Position numbers and translations under genes: made by a program. The notes beneath the pieces were generated by a model. That model was not told the DNA's origin. It ran no database searches and saw only the letters and a program-made list of their open reading frames with translations. This document shows, in pieces, positions 17,881-27,386 of a stretch of DNA of 64,000 bases (its first letter is position 1; every line of letters starts with the position of its first letter). The DNA is from Pseudomonas fragi. Lineage in GTDB: Bacteria > Pseudomonadota > Gammaproteobacteria > Pseudomonadales > Pseudomonadaceae. The stretch is from the NCBI RefSeq assembly GCF_025426255.1, contig NZ_CP104861.1, forward strand, positions 5,007,001 to 5,071,000. The letters run 5' to 3'.

Positions 17881-20328
17881 CTACAACGCTTTCCAGATAT
17901 CAGTCGCGTACTCACGAATGGTCCGGTCCGATGAGAACCAGCCCATGCGCGCCGTGTTCAACACGGCTTTACGCCACCACTGATCCTTGTCCTGCCACAG
18001 ATGCTCCACGCGCATCTGCGCATCCCAGTAAGCATCAAAATCGGCGCAGACCAGGAAGCGGTCGTAATCAATCAAAGAATCCACCAGCCCGGTGTAACGC
18101 GCCGGGTCATCGTGGGAAAACACCCCACTACGAATAGCCTGCAGCACATCATTGAGTCGATGCGAAGCAGCCACATCCGGGGCCGCATGGAACTCGCCAT
18201 TGCGCTTGCGCGCTTCAACCTGCTGCGAACTGAGGCCGAAGATGAACATGTTGTCCTCGCCGACCCGCTCGCACATCTCGACATTGGCTCCGTCCATCGT
18301 ACCGATGGTCAGCGCACCGTTAAGGCCAAACTTCATGTTGCTGGTGCCGGACGCTTCGTAGCCTGCGGTGGATATCTGCTCGGACAAATCCGCCGCCGGA
18401 ATGATGCTCTCGGCCAGGCTGACGTTGTAGTTGGGGATAAACACCACCTTGAGCAGACCGCGCACCGTGGGGTCGTTATTCACGGTACGGGCGATGTCAT
18501 TGGCCAGCTTGATGATGAGTTTGGCCTGCTCGTAGCTGGCCGCCGCCTTGCCGGCAAAAATCTTCACCCGCGGCACCCATTGATTGCCTGGCTCCGCCCG
18601 AATCGCCTGATACAGCGCCACGGTGTGCATCAAGTTGAGCAATTGGCGCTTGTACTCGTGAATCCGTTTGACCTGCACATCGAACATCGCTTCAGGATTG
18701 ACCACGATGCCCAGACGCTCATAAATCAGCGCCGCCAGGGTGCATTTGCTTTGCAGGCGCTGTTCGGCGAAGCGCTTGCGAAAATCGGCGCGCTCGGCGA
18801 AAGGCTCCAGTTTGATCAGTTTGTGCTCGGTCTCATCGAGCACATCGACCCCCAGCGCATCCACCAGCATCGCGGTCAACGGCGGGTTGGCCTGGAACAG
18901 CCAGCGGCGGAAGGTAACGCCGTTGGTCTTGTTGTTGATCCGGTTCGGGTAGAGTTTGTGCAGCTCGGCAAACACGGTGCTGCGCATCAACTGCGTGTGC
19001 AACCCGGAGACCCCGTTGACGCTGTGAGACCCCAAAAATGCCAGGTTACCCATGCGCACCCGGCGGCCGTGATCCTCTTCAATCAGCGATACCGAGCGCA
19101 GCACGTCAAAATCATGAATGCCCTTGGCCCGTAGCGCATCGATATGGTGCGCATTAATCAGGTAAATGATCTGCATGTGACGCGGCAACAGGCGCTCCAT
19201 CAAGCCAACGGGCCAGGTTTCGAGCGCTTCGGGCAGCAGTGTGTGGTTGGTGTACGACAAGGTATCGACGGTCACTTGCCACGCCGCATGCCACTCGATG
19301 CCGTGTTCGTCGACCAGAATGCGCATCAACTCCGCCACCGCAATCGATGGGTGGGTGTCATTGAGCTGGATCGACACGTGCTCGGCCAGGTTCAGCAGCG
19401 TTTCATGGACGTGCAGGTGGCGGCGCAGCAAGTCTTGCAACGAGGCCGAAACAAAGAAGTACTCCTGGCGCAGGCGCAGCTCTTGCCCCGCTTCGTTGCC
19501 ATCAGCCGGGTACAGAACACGCGAGATACTTTCAGCACGCACCACTTCGGCCACCGCACCCAAATGGTCACCCGCGTTGAAGCGCCCAAGGTTCAAGTCG
19601 TGCAGCGCCCTCGCCCGCCACAGGCGCAACGTGTTGACACTGGCCCCGCGCCAACCCACGACGGGCGTGTCATAGGCAATGGCGCGCACCGTCTCGCCTG
19701 GCCACCAGATTTGCCGTAACTGGCCCTGATCATCCTGTTTGGTTTCAACCGAGCCGCCAAAGCCGACCGAATACAGCACTTCGGCGCGCTCGAACTCCCA
19801 AGGGTTGCCGAAGTCGAGCCAGTTTTCGGTTTGTTCCTGCTGCCAGCCGTCGACGATGCTCTGGCGAAACAACCCGTGCTCATAGCGAATGCCATAGCCG
19901 TGGGCGGCAATGCCCAGGGTCGACATGCTTTCCATAAAGCAGGCCGCCAATCGACCCAGGCCGCCGTTACCGAGCGCCGCATCCGGCTCCAGCAGGCGGA
20001 TGCGCTCCAGATCAACCCCCAGCTCGGTGAGAGCCTCGCGGGCCACCTCCAGCAGCCCCAGATTGCTCAGGCTGTCGTACAACAAGCGACCGATGAGGAA
20101 TTCCAGCGACAGGTAGTACACCCGCTTCTGATCCTTGCGATAAATCTGTCGCGTGTGGTCCATCCAGTGCTCGACCATATGGTCGCGGGCGGCCAGAGCA
20201 ATAGCTTCAAACCAGTCATGGTCAAACGCGTGTTCCGGGTCCTTACCCACCGCGTAAGTCAGCTTGGCTACTACAGCGGCACGGAAAGCCGCCACCTGTG
20301 CGTCACGAACAAGCGGTTCCTGGGGCAT
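17881..20328 (-). CDS. glgP: Glycogen/maltodextrin phosphorylase
   Basis: 815-residue GT35 phosphorylase that releases glucose 1-phosphate from alpha-1,4-glucans using pyridoxal phosphate. The PLP lysine motif EASGTSNMKFGLNGALTIG lies near the C-terminus, and AALGNGGLGRLAACFMES near residue 100 is the typical phosphate-site segment. Length is normal. No other glycogen genes are adjacent, so the glucan source is encoded elsewhere. Confidence 0.95.
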   Translation of the reverse strand: MPQEPLVRDAQVAAFRAAVVAKLTYAVGKDPEHAFDHDWFEAIALAARDHMVEHWMDHTRQIYRKDQKRVYYLSLEFLIGRLLYDSLSNLGLLEVAREALTELGVDLERIRLLEPDAALGNGGLGRLAACFMESMSTLGIAAHGYGIRYEHGLFRQSIVDGWQQEQTENWLDFGNPWEFERAEVLYSVGFGGSVETKQDDQGQLRQIWWPGETVRAIAYDTPVVGWRGASVNTLRLWRARALHDLNLGRFNAGDHLGAVAEVVRAESISRVLYPADGNEAGQELRLRQEYFFVSASLQDLLRRHLHVHETLLNLAEHVSIQLNDTHPSIAVAELMRILVDEHGIEWHAAWQVTVDTLSYTNHTLLPEALETWPVGLMERLLPRHMQIIYLINAHHIDALRAKGIHDFDVLRSVSLIEEDHGRRVRMGNLAFLGSHSVNGVSGLHTQLMRSTVFAELHKLYPNRINNKTNGVTFRRWLFQANPPLTAMLVDALGVDVLDETEHKLIKLEPFAERADFRKRFAEQRLQSKCTLAALIYERLGIVVNPEAMFDVQVKRIHEYKRQLLNLMHTVALYQAIRAEPGNQWVPRVKIFAGKAAASYEQAKLIIKLANDIARTVNNDPTVRGLLKVVFIPNYNVSLAESIIPAADLSEQISTAGYEASGTSNMKFGLNGALTIGTMDGANVEMCERVGEDNMFIFGLSSQQVEARKRNGEFHAAPDVAASHRLNDVLQAIRSGVFSHDDPARYTGLVDSLIDYDRFLVCADFDAYWDAQMRVEHLWQDKDQWWRKAVLNTARMGWFSSDRTIREYATDIWKAL

Positions 20329-20596
20329 CGATACAACCTCAATCGAGATGGGACGATTTGAAGAACGAGTGGTGTCAGCCTAGACGCTTCAACACAAACA
20401 AAATGCTTTGTTTCGGGCTTTTTTGAACAGTTTATTTAAAAAAACTGACGAAGTGAGCGATGCCCCAAAACGAGGCGCAAACGCAGTTGAACGCTTTAAA
20501 ACATGGCCCTGATCGAAAAACCGGCAAATGGTTGTTCACTCATTCGCCAACCCCGGTATGATCGCGCGCCCTGATGCACGCTGGAATACAAGCCTG
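20329..20596. other. AT-rich gap between divergent glgP and YkgJ-family gene
   Basis: 268 bases without a gene. A short inverted repeat, AAACAAA (20396-20402) and TTTGTTT (20407-20413), lies in the AT-rich part and could be an operator. Nothing else is supported. Confidence 0.3.
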
Positions 20597-21031
20597 ATGA
20601 AGTCCAACCTGATCGCCGCCGCGGAAATCGACCGTCTCGATACCTGGGCCAAATACTCCGCGCCCATGTGCGGCTCCTGCATTTCCAGCTGCTGCACGTT
20701 GCCGGTCGAGGTCAAGATCAAAGACCTGATCCGCATCGGCATCGTTGACGAGTTCGAGATGGGCGATCCGCCGAAGAACATCGCCAAGCGCCTGCAAAAA
20801 GAAGGGATCGTGGAGCGCTTCAATCAGAAGTCCGGGATTTTCACCCTGCAGCGCATGAGCAATAACGACTGCCTGTACCTGGATCGCAAGTCGCGCATGT
20901 GCACCATCTACGAAATCCGCCCGGACACCTGCCGTAACCACCCTAGAGTGGGCCCGCGTCCAGGGTATTGCGCCTACGTGCCCAAAGCTGTCGAGCGCAA
21001 GAACAGCAGCGAAAAGTTGATGGTGTTTTAA
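20597..21031 (+). CDS. YkgJ-type cysteine cluster protein
   Basis: 144-residue protein with the metal-binding cysteine pattern of the YkgJ (CxxCxxxCC) family: CGSCISSCC near residue 24, then NDCLYL, CTIYEIRPDTCRNHP and GYC. These cysteines are thought to bind zinc or an iron-sulfur cluster; the function is not settled. I start at ATG 20597 (MKSNLIAAAEIDRL) rather than the open upstream frame because the family begins here. Its 3' end faces typA. Confidence 0.85.
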   Translation: MKSNLIAAAEIDRLDTWAKYSAPMCGSCISSCCTLPVEVKIKDLIRIGIVDEFEMGDPPKNIAKRLQKEGIVERFNQKSGIFTLQRMSNNDCLYLDRKSRMCTIYEIRPDTCRNHPRVGPRPGYCAYVPKAVERKNSSEKLMVF

Positions 21032-21041
21032 AACAGATCGT

Positions 21042-21114
21042 GTAGCCGCTGCCGCAGGCTGCGAAGCGGCCCTGCTGTTTTGATGAAAAGCCAAGGTCCT
21101 TCGGCAGCGGCTAC
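21042..21114. repeat. Paired REP-type inverted repeat (family A), shortened
   Basis: GTAGCCGCTGCCGCAGGCTGCGA and an inverted, truncated TTCGGCAGCGGCTAC lie between convergent genes, just ahead of a strong terminator. Confidence 0.75.
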
Positions 21115-21143
21115 AGAGTTCAGATATCAAGAAACACAGGCAC

Positions 21144-21183
21144 AAAAAAACGCCCCCGACCGCAAGGTCGGGGGCGTTTTTTT
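21144..21183. terminator. Bidirectional rho-independent terminator
   Basis: A7, then CGCCCCCGACC, a GCAA loop, GGTCGGGGGCG, then T7. The stem is perfect and both strands end in a T-run, so it serves the YkgJ-family gene and typA. Confidence 0.93.
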
Positions 21184-21200
21184 ACGGCTAACTAAATAAC

Positions 21201-23024
21201 TTAGTTGTTACCGGATTTTTTCGCAGCGCGGGTACGCTCGCTTTCGCCCAGGATCTTCTTACGAAGACGGATGGACTTAGGCGTTACTTCGCACAGTTCA
21301 TCTTCTTGTACGAATTCCAGAGCTTGCTCCAGAGTGAAGCGGATAGGCGGAACCAAAGCGATGGTTTCGTCTTTACCCGAAGCACGCATGTTGTCGAGCT
21401 TCTTGCCTTTGGTTGGGTTAACGCCCAGGTCGTTGTCGCGGCTGTTGATGCCGACGATTTGACCTTCGTACACGTCTTCACCGTGACCCAGGAACAGTTT
21501 GCCGCGAGCTTGCAGGGTTTCCAGCGAGTAAGTCAGAGCCTTACCGGTAGCAACCGAAACCAGAACGCCGTTCTGACGGCCGGACATGTCGCCCGACTTC
21601 ATCACGTCGTAACGGTCGAAGATCGAGGTCAGGATGCCAGCGCCCGAAGTCAGAGTCAGGAACTCGTTACGGAAACCGATCAGGCCACGTGCAGGGATGT
21701 TGTATTCAAGACGAACACGGCCCTTGCCATCCGGAACCATGTTGGTCAGATCGCCTTTACGGATACCGATCTGTTCCATGATTGCGCCCTGCGATTCTTC
21801 TGGCAGGTCGATGGTTACGTTTTCGTACGGTTCGTGCTTAACGCCGTCAACCATGCGGATGATTACTTCCGGACGACCAACACCCATTTCGAAGCCTTCG
21901 CGACGCATGGTTTCGATCAGTACCGACAAGTGCAGCTCACCACGGCCAGACACTTTGAACTTGTCAGCGGTGTCGCCTTCTTCAACGCGCAGAGCAACGT
22001 TGTACAGCAGTTCTTTGTCCAGACGCTCTTTGATGTTACGGCTGGTTACGAACTTGCCTTCACGGCCGCAGAACGGCGAGTCGTTAACCTGGAAGGTCAT
22101 CGAAACGGTTGGTTCGTCAACGGTCAGCGGCTTCATCGCTTCAACATTCAGTGGGTCGCACAGAGTGTCGGAGATGAACAGCTGGTCGAAGCCGCTGATG
22201 CAGACGATGTCGCCTGCCGAAGCTTCTTCAACGTCGATACGGTGCAGACCGTGGTGACCCATCAGCTTCAGGATACGACCGTTACGGCGCTTGCCGTCAG
22301 CATCGATAGCCACAACCTGGGTGTTAGGCTTGACGCGACCACGAGCGATACGGCCAACACCGATAATGCCCAGGAAGCTGTTGTAGTCCAGTGCCGAGAT
22401 TTGCATCTGGAACGGACCGTCACGGTCAACTTGTGGTGCTGGTACGTGGTCAACAATGGCCTGGTACAGCGGGGTCATGTCTTCAGCCATGTCGGTGTGT
22501 TCCAGACCGGCAATGCCGTTCAGGGCCGAGGCGTAAACCACTTTGAAGTCCAGCTGTTCTTCGGTAGCACCCAGGTTGTCGAACAGGTCGAAGATCTGAT
22601 CCAGAACCCAGTCCGGACGCGCGCCTGGACGGTCAACCTTGTTGATTACCACGATTGGACGCAGGCCGGCTTCGAAAGCCTTCTTGGTCACAAAACGGGT
22701 TTGCGGCATAGGGCCGTCTTGAGCGTCAACCAGCAGCAGAACGGAGTCAACCATCGACATTACGCGTTCAACTTCGCCGCCGAAGTCGGCGTGGCCCGGG
22801 GTATCCACGATGTTGATGTGGTAGCCGTTCCAGTTGATAGCGGTGTTCTTGGCAAGAATGGTAATGCCGCGCTCTTTTTCCTGGTCGTTGGAGTCCATCA
22901 CGCGCTCGTCGTTGAGCTCGTTGCGCTCCAGAGTGCCGGATTGACGCAAGAGTTTGTCTACCAGAGTAGTTTTACCGTGGTCAACGTGAGCAATGATGGC
23001 GATGTTACGTAGATTTTCGATCAC
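21201..23024 (-). CDS. typA: Ribosome-associated GTPase TypA/BipA
   Basis: 607-residue translational GTPase. The G1 motif AHVDHGKTTL begins near residue 12, with DERVMDSNDQEKERGITI (switch I), DTPGHADFGGE (G3) and VINKVDRPGARPD (G4). The C-terminal domains include the EF-G-like region and the BipA-specific tail rich in basic residues. BipA assists 50S assembly and growth under stress and low temperature. It is a single-gene unit, with its terminator at 21144-21183. Confidence 0.96.
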   Translation of the reverse strand: MIENLRNIAIIAHVDHGKTTLVDKLLRQSGTLERNELNDERVMDSNDQEKERGITILAKNTAINWNGYHINIVDTPGHADFGGEVERVMSMVDSVLLLVDAQDGPMPQTRFVTKKAFEAGLRPIVVINKVDRPGARPDWVLDQIFDLFDNLGATEEQLDFKVVYASALNGIAGLEHTDMAEDMTPLYQAIVDHVPAPQVDRDGPFQMQISALDYNSFLGIIGVGRIARGRVKPNTQVVAIDADGKRRNGRILKLMGHHGLHRIDVEEASAGDIVCISGFDQLFISDTLCDPLNVEAMKPLTVDEPTVSMTFQVNDSPFCGREGKFVTSRNIKERLDKELLYNVALRVEEGDTADKFKVSGRGELHLSVLIETMRREGFEMGVGRPEVIIRMVDGVKHEPYENVTIDLPEESQGAIMEQIGIRKGDLTNMVPDGKGRVRLEYNIPARGLIGFRNEFLTLTSGAGILTSIFDRYDVMKSGDMSGRQNGVLVSVATGKALTYSLETLQARGKLFLGHGEDVYEGQIVGINSRDNDLGVNPTKGKKLDNMRASGKDETIALVPPIRFTLEQALEFVQEDELCEVTPKSIRLRKKILGESERTRAAKKSGNN

Positions 23025-23164
23025 TTGTGTATCTCGATCAGAGGATTCGGTGTGCTGACTGAGTCCAGGCAGCGATTAACAGTAGAGTCCGTGCAAGCCG
23101 TTACAGCTTGACGGTGGCGTCGGGGGGCCGGTGACGCAGGCCACAGGCATACAGCCCCGGGCTC

Positions 23165-24619
23165 TTAGCTCGGTCGATAAACGCGCACATTGGCATGTCC
23201 CTCACTGAGCAAATGGTGAGCATGCAGGCGACTCATCACGCCTTTGTCGCAATACAACAGGTACTGACGGGTGTCATCCAGTTCCTTGAAGCGGCTGTTC
23301 AGTGCATAGAACGGCAACGCTTGTACTTCGATGCCAGCCAGTTCCAGCGGTTGATCTTCCTGAGCATCCGGGTGACGGATGTCGATCACGATCTGGCCCG
23401 CCAGCACTTCGCTGACTTCTTCGACTTGCAAGTCCTGGCCCAATTCATCGATTACCCGATCAATCGGCACCAGTTTGGCCTGCTCAAGCGCTCGCTCAAG
23501 CACGGCCATATCGAACTGTTGTTCTTCGTACTCCACGCGGTTGCGTTTGGCGTGGGTCTTGGGGTTAACCGAAATAACCCCGCAATATTCAGGCATGTGC
23601 TTGGCAAAATCGGCCGTACCGATTTCAACCGCCTGATCAATGATGTCCTGCTTGTGGCTCGCAATCAGCGGGCGCAGCACCAATTTGTCAGTAGCCGAGT
23701 CAATCAGCGACAAGTTGGGCAGCGTCTGACTGGAAACCTGGGAAATCGCTTCACCGGTCACCAGTACTTCGATGTCGAGCCGCTCAGCGATACGGGTCGC
23801 TGCGCGCAACATCATACGCTTCAAAATGACACCCATATGACTGTTATCGACTTTGCCGAGAATTTCGCCCAAAACCTCTTCGAACGGAACGCTGACAAAC
23901 AGCACGCGCTGCGAGCTGCCGTACTTCTTCCATATATAGTGCGCGACTTCCATCACGCCCAGTTCGTGGGCACGCCCGCCGAGGTTGAAGAAGCAAAAGT
24001 GGCTCATCAGGCCGCGACGCATGATCTGGTAGGCCGCAACTGTGGAGTCGAAGCCACCGGACATCAACACCAGGGTCTGTTCCAGAGAGCCCAGCGGGAA
24101 GCCGCCAATGCTGTCGTGCTGGCTGTGAATCACAAACAACCGTTGGTCGCGAATTTCGAAGCGGACTTCAATTTCCGGCTTTTTCAGATCAATTCCAGCC
24201 GCCCCACACTCACGACGCAGCTTGCTGCCGACGTATTTCTCGATTTCCATCGAGGTAAATGGGTGCTTGCCACCGCGTTTGCAACGTACGGAAAAGATCT
24301 TGCCTGCCAGCGCATCGCCGAAGTGCATTTTGCACTTTTCAACGACGTCATCGAAGTCGCCCAAAGGGTACTCATCGACTTGCAGGAAATGCGCGATGCC
24401 CGGCATGCAGCTCAGGCGCTCGGTCATGTCTTTCAAGGCTTTAGGGTCACTTACGCGCGTTTGCAGCTCGATGTTGTCCCACACGCCCGTCACCACCACA
24501 GCCGGGTCCAGATCGCGGAGCACAGTACGGATGTTTTTAGCCAATTGACGGACGAAACGCATCCGAACCGGACGGCTCTTGATAGTGATTTCGGGGAAGA
24601 CTTTAACGATTAGTTTCAT
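23165..24619 (-). CDS. thiI: tRNA 4-thiouridine synthase / thiamine sulfur carrier ThiI
   Basis: 484-residue enzyme that makes 4-thiouridine at tRNA position 8 and supplies sulfur for the thiazole of thiamine. It has an N-terminal ferredoxin-like/THUMP region, a PP-loop ATP pyrophosphatase motif (LVLMSGGFDSTVAAYQI) and a C-terminal rhodanese domain with the sulfur-carrying Cys in YLLYCDKGVMS. I start at ATG 24619 (MKLIVKVFPEITIKSR), the family N-terminus; the frame is open to 24682 without support. It is divergent from glnA. Confidence 0.94.
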   Translation of the reverse strand: MKLIVKVFPEITIKSRPVRMRFVRQLAKNIRTVLRDLDPAVVVTGVWDNIELQTRVSDPKALKDMTERLSCMPGIAHFLQVDEYPLGDFDDVVEKCKMHFGDALAGKIFSVRCKRGGKHPFTSMEIEKYVGSKLRRECGAAGIDLKKPEIEVRFEIRDQRLFVIHSQHDSIGGFPLGSLEQTLVLMSGGFDSTVAAYQIMRRGLMSHFCFFNLGGRAHELGVMEVAHYIWKKYGSSQRVLFVSVPFEEVLGEILGKVDNSHMGVILKRMMLRAATRIAERLDIEVLVTGEAISQVSSQTLPNLSLIDSATDKLVLRPLIASHKQDIIDQAVEIGTADFAKHMPEYCGVISVNPKTHAKRNRVEYEEQQFDMAVLERALEQAKLVPIDRVIDELGQDLQVEEVSEVLAGQIVIDIRHPDAQEDQPLELAGIEVQALPFYALNSRFKELDDTRQYLLYCDKGVMSRLHAHHLLSEGHANVRVYRPS

Positions 24620-24716
24620 GAAAACAGCGCGCGAGCAGCCTGCCAAAAAAGGGGGGCGCGGATTATAGCGGAAATTGCTCAAGGTTTAACCAGTTATCGT
24701 ACAAACGGTTTTCAAC

Positions 24717-24762
24717 GCACCAAAATGGAACATAAACCCCGGATTTCGCTTCATTTGAGTGC
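24717..24762 (+). promoter_or_regulatory. Candidate NtrC-binding sites upstream of glnA
   Basis: GCACCAAAATGGAAC (24717-24731) and GCTTCATTTGAGTGC (24748-24762) each fit a large part of the NtrC consensus GCACYA-N3-TGGTGC. They lie about 75-120 bases above the sigma-54 promoter, a normal enhancer distance. Confidence 0.6.
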
Positions 24763-24836
24763 GATAAACGCCGCTAATCGGTAGTCTGCGACGCTAACCT
24801 GCTTGAGATTGGGGCATAAAACCCAAGTCGGGGCAC

Positions 24837-24852
24837 TGGCATGCAATTTGCT
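24837..24852 (+). promoter_or_regulatory. Sigma-54 (-24/-12) promoter of glnA
   Basis: TGGCATGCAATTTGCT places GG at 24838-24839 and GC at 24850-24851, the exact twelve-base spacing of RpoN promoters. It lies about 100 bases before the glnA ATG. This fits nitrogen-limited, NtrC-driven expression. Confidence 0.85.
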
Positions 24853-24952
24853 CCCTTGTGAGGCAGGTTGCCTTGGCAGAGTATTCGCGCCGGCATCAAC
24901 CACTTATCAAGGGCTCTCCACTACCAAGCCCTAAGCCACCCCGGAGGACACT

Positions 24953-26359
24953 ATGTCGAAGTCGGTTCAACTCATCAAAGATCATGACGTCAAGTGGATT
25001 GATCTGCGCTTCACTGACACCAAAGGCACTCAGCACCACGTGACCATGCCGGCCCGTGATGCGCTCGATGAAAACTTCTTCATCGATGGCAAAATGTTCG
25101 ACGGCTCCTCCATTGCTGGCTGGAAAGGCATCGAAGCGTCCGACATGATCCTGCTGCCAGACGACAGCACTGCCGTTCTGGATCCGTTCACCGAACAGCC
25201 AACGCTGATTCTGGTGTGCGACATCATCGAACCTTCGACCATGCAAGGCTATGACCGCGACCCACGCGCCATCGCTACCCGTGCCGAGGAATACCTGAAG
25301 TCCACCGGTATCGGCGACACCGTTTTCGTCGGTCCGGAGCCAGAGTTCTTCATCTTCGACCAGGTCAAGTTCAAGTCCGATATTTCCGGCTCCATGTTCA
25401 AGATCTACTCCGAACAAGGTTCGTGGATGTCCGACCAGGACGTGGAAGGCGGCAACAAAGGCCACCGTCCAGGCGTTAAAGGCGGCTATTTCCCTGTTCC
25501 GCCGTTCGACCATGACCACGAAATCCGTACCTCCATGTGCAACGCCATGGAAGAAATGGGCCTGGTCATCGAAGTTCACCACCACGAAGTGGCAACTGCC
25601 GGCCAGAACGAAATCGGCGTGCAGTTCAACACCCTGGTGAAAAAGGCTGACGAAGTTCAGACCCTGAAGTACTGCGTACACAACGTGGCAGACGCCTACG
25701 GCCGTACCGCTACTTTCATGCCTAAGCCTCTGTACGGCGACAACGGCTCGGGTATGCACGTACACATGTCCATCTCCAAAGATGGCAAGAACACCTTCGC
25801 TGGCGAAGGCTATGCCGGCCTGTCCGACACCGCCCTGTACTTCATCGGCGGCATCATCAAGCACGGTAAGGCCCTGAACGGCTTCACTAACCCGGCTACC
25901 AACTCCTACAAGCGTCTGGTACCAGGTTTCGAAGCTCCGGTAATGCTGGCCTACTCGGCTCGCAACCGTTCCGCGTCGATCCGTATTCCTTACGTGTCCA
26001 GCCCTAAGGCTCGCCGTATCGAAGCACGTTTCCCGGATCCAGCCGCTAACCCGTACCTGTGCTTCGCCGCACTGATGATGGCTGGCCTGGACGGCATCCA
26101 GAACAAGATCCACCCTGGCGATGCAGCTGACAAAAACCTGTACGACCTGCCGCCTGAAGAGGCGAAAGAGATCCCACAAGTTTGCGGCAGCCTGAAAGAA
26201 GCCCTGGAAGAGCTGGACAAAGGTCGTGCGTTCCTGACCAAAGGCGGCGTTTTCAGCGACGATTTCATCGACGCTTACATCGCCCTGAAAAGCGAAGAAG
26301 AAATCCAGGTCCGTACCTTCGTACACCCACTGGAATACGAGCTGTACTACAGCTGCTGA
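24953..26359 (+). CDS. glnA: Glutamine synthetase, type I
   Basis: 468-residue enzyme that combines ammonia and glutamate using ATP, the main ammonia-assimilation route. Signatures include FDGSSIAGWKGIEASDM, FVGPEPEFFIFD and NGSGMHVHMS. The adenylylation tyrosine is Y397 in NLYDLPPEE, so activity should be tuned by GlnE. The ribosome-binding site GGAGG lies upstream of ATG 24953. A sigma-54 promoter with NtrC-like sites controls it, and ntrBC lie downstream after an independent terminator, the usual Pseudomonas arrangement. Confidence 0.97.
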   Translation: MSKSVQLIKDHDVKWIDLRFTDTKGTQHHVTMPARDALDENFFIDGKMFDGSSIAGWKGIEASDMILLPDDSTAVLDPFTEQPTLILVCDIIEPSTMQGYDRDPRAIATRAEEYLKSTGIGDTVFVGPEPEFFIFDQVKFKSDISGSMFKIYSEQGSWMSDQDVEGGNKGHRPGVKGGYFPVPPFDHDHEIRTSMCNAMEEMGLVIEVHHHEVATAGQNEIGVQFNTLVKKADEVQTLKYCVHNVADAYGRTATFMPKPLYGDNGSGMHVHMSISKDGKNTFAGEGYAGLSDTALYFIGGIIKHGKALNGFTNPATNSYKRLVPGFEAPVMLAYSARNRSASIRIPYVSSPKARRIEARFPDPAANPYLCFAALMMAGLDGIQNKIHPGDAADKNLYDLPPEEAKEIPQVCGSLKEALEELDKGRAFLTKGGVFSDDFIDAYIALKSEEEIQVRTFVHPLEYELYYSC

Positions 26360-26391
26360 TCCAGTAACGCTCGCGCAAGCGGCGTGACCTG

Positions 26392-26420
26392 AAAAAAGCC
26401 TCCTACGGGAGGCTTTTTTT
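26392..26420 (+). terminator. Rho-independent terminator after glnA
   Basis: A6, GCCTCC, a TACG loop, GGAGGC, then T7. It separates glnA transcription from the downstream lipoprotein and ntrBC. Confidence 0.92.
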
Positions 26421-26535
26421 ATGCGCAACGTCTTACACCAGCCTCAGCAATACCCGGTCAACTTCTCACTCACACCTGACAGCCACCCCAAAGCGCGATC
26501 TGTAGTTTGAGCCGACTTCTCAAACGGACGCTGCC

Positions 26536-26964
26536 ATGACACCTGCACACACCCTCAAAGCCTTGTTCCTGCCCCTCGCCTGCCTCGCCTGCCTCGCGTT
26601 GCTCGGGTGCAGCAACAAACCATCCGGTGTACAGGTTGAGCAGCTGCTCAAGACCGGCGAAGCCTGGGATGGCACTGCTTACGCCCCGTACCCCGCCGGC
26701 CAGCCTGAAATTACCGTTGTCAAAATCACCATTCCCGCCAACACCACACTCAATTGGCACGAGCATCCCATGCCTAATGTGGCCTATGTGCTGTCAGGCG
26801 AGCTGCAGGTTGAAACCAGGGACAGCCAACAAAAAATCACCGTACGCCCAGGTGAAGCCCTGCCCGAAGTCGTGCAGACCTCCCACCGCGGAACCAGCGG
26901 TAACAAGCCCGTTGAGCTGATCGTATTTTATGCCGGTGGCAGCGGCATGCCCCTGTCCCGGTAA
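26536..26964 (+). CDS. Cupin-domain lipoprotein
   Basis: 142-residue protein with a lipoprotein signal peptide; the lipobox LALLGC gives C25. The rest is a single cupin barrel with the metal-binding motif WHEHPMPNVAYVLSGELQVE, then PGEALPEVVQTSHRGTSG. The ligand is unknown. It sits between glnA and ntrB in the same direction but has its own gaps on both sides, so a nitrogen role is only a guess. Confidence 0.82.
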   Translation: MTPAHTLKALFLPLACLACLALLGCSNKPSGVQVEQLLKTGEAWDGTAYAPYPAGQPEITVVKITIPANTTLNWHEHPMPNVAYVLSGELQVETRDSQQKITVRPGEALPEVVQTSHRGTSGNKPVELIVFYAGGSGMPLSR

Positions 26965-27014
26965 GCACCTCGCGGGTAGCTCTTCCCTGGAGCTGCCCCA
27001 CTTGATCAGCCCAA

Positions 27015-27114
27015 CTGTGGGAGCGAGCCTGCTCGCGAAGGTCCCAAGAGCCACGGTTATCCAGCAAGCGCGCGGTATTGTTCACGACCTTCGCGAGCAA
27101 GATCGCTCCCACAG
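27015..27114. repeat. Paired REP-type inverted repeat (family B)
   Basis: CTGTGGGAGCGAGCCTGCTCGCGAAGG and the inverted CCTTCGCGAGCAAGATCGCTCCCACAG are separated by about 46 bases, between the cupin lipoprotein and ntrB. Confidence 0.85.
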
Positions 27115-27177
27115 AGTGACTGAACAATATTGCCGTACAGCTGGTATTTTGAAGGGACTGAATCTATTCAGCCTCAA

Positions 27178-27194
27178 TGCACTATATTGGTGCA
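27178..27194. promoter_or_regulatory. Perfect NtrC-binding site upstream of ntrB
   Basis: TGCACTATATTGGTGCA matches the NtrC consensus TGCACYA-N3-TGGTGCA at every fixed position. It lies about 190 bases before the ntrB start. I see no clear -24/-12 promoter beside it, so it may repress a sigma-70 promoter of ntrBC, as at E. coli glnL, rather than activate. Confidence 0.85.
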
Positions 27195-27386
27195 ATGACT
27201 GTTCAGAATGTTCACTTGCCAGCCCAATTTGGTTCAAAACCGCTCGCAACCTGATCAAGAGCGCTACCTAACCGGGCTCAAAGCCCCTATTTCAGGCGAT
27301 TCGCGCTTCTTTTCAGAGCCTTGGTTTGTTTTTTGCATTTTCCTTGCACCAGCGCCTCACCCGCGCACGCAATCCGGGACCGGCCC

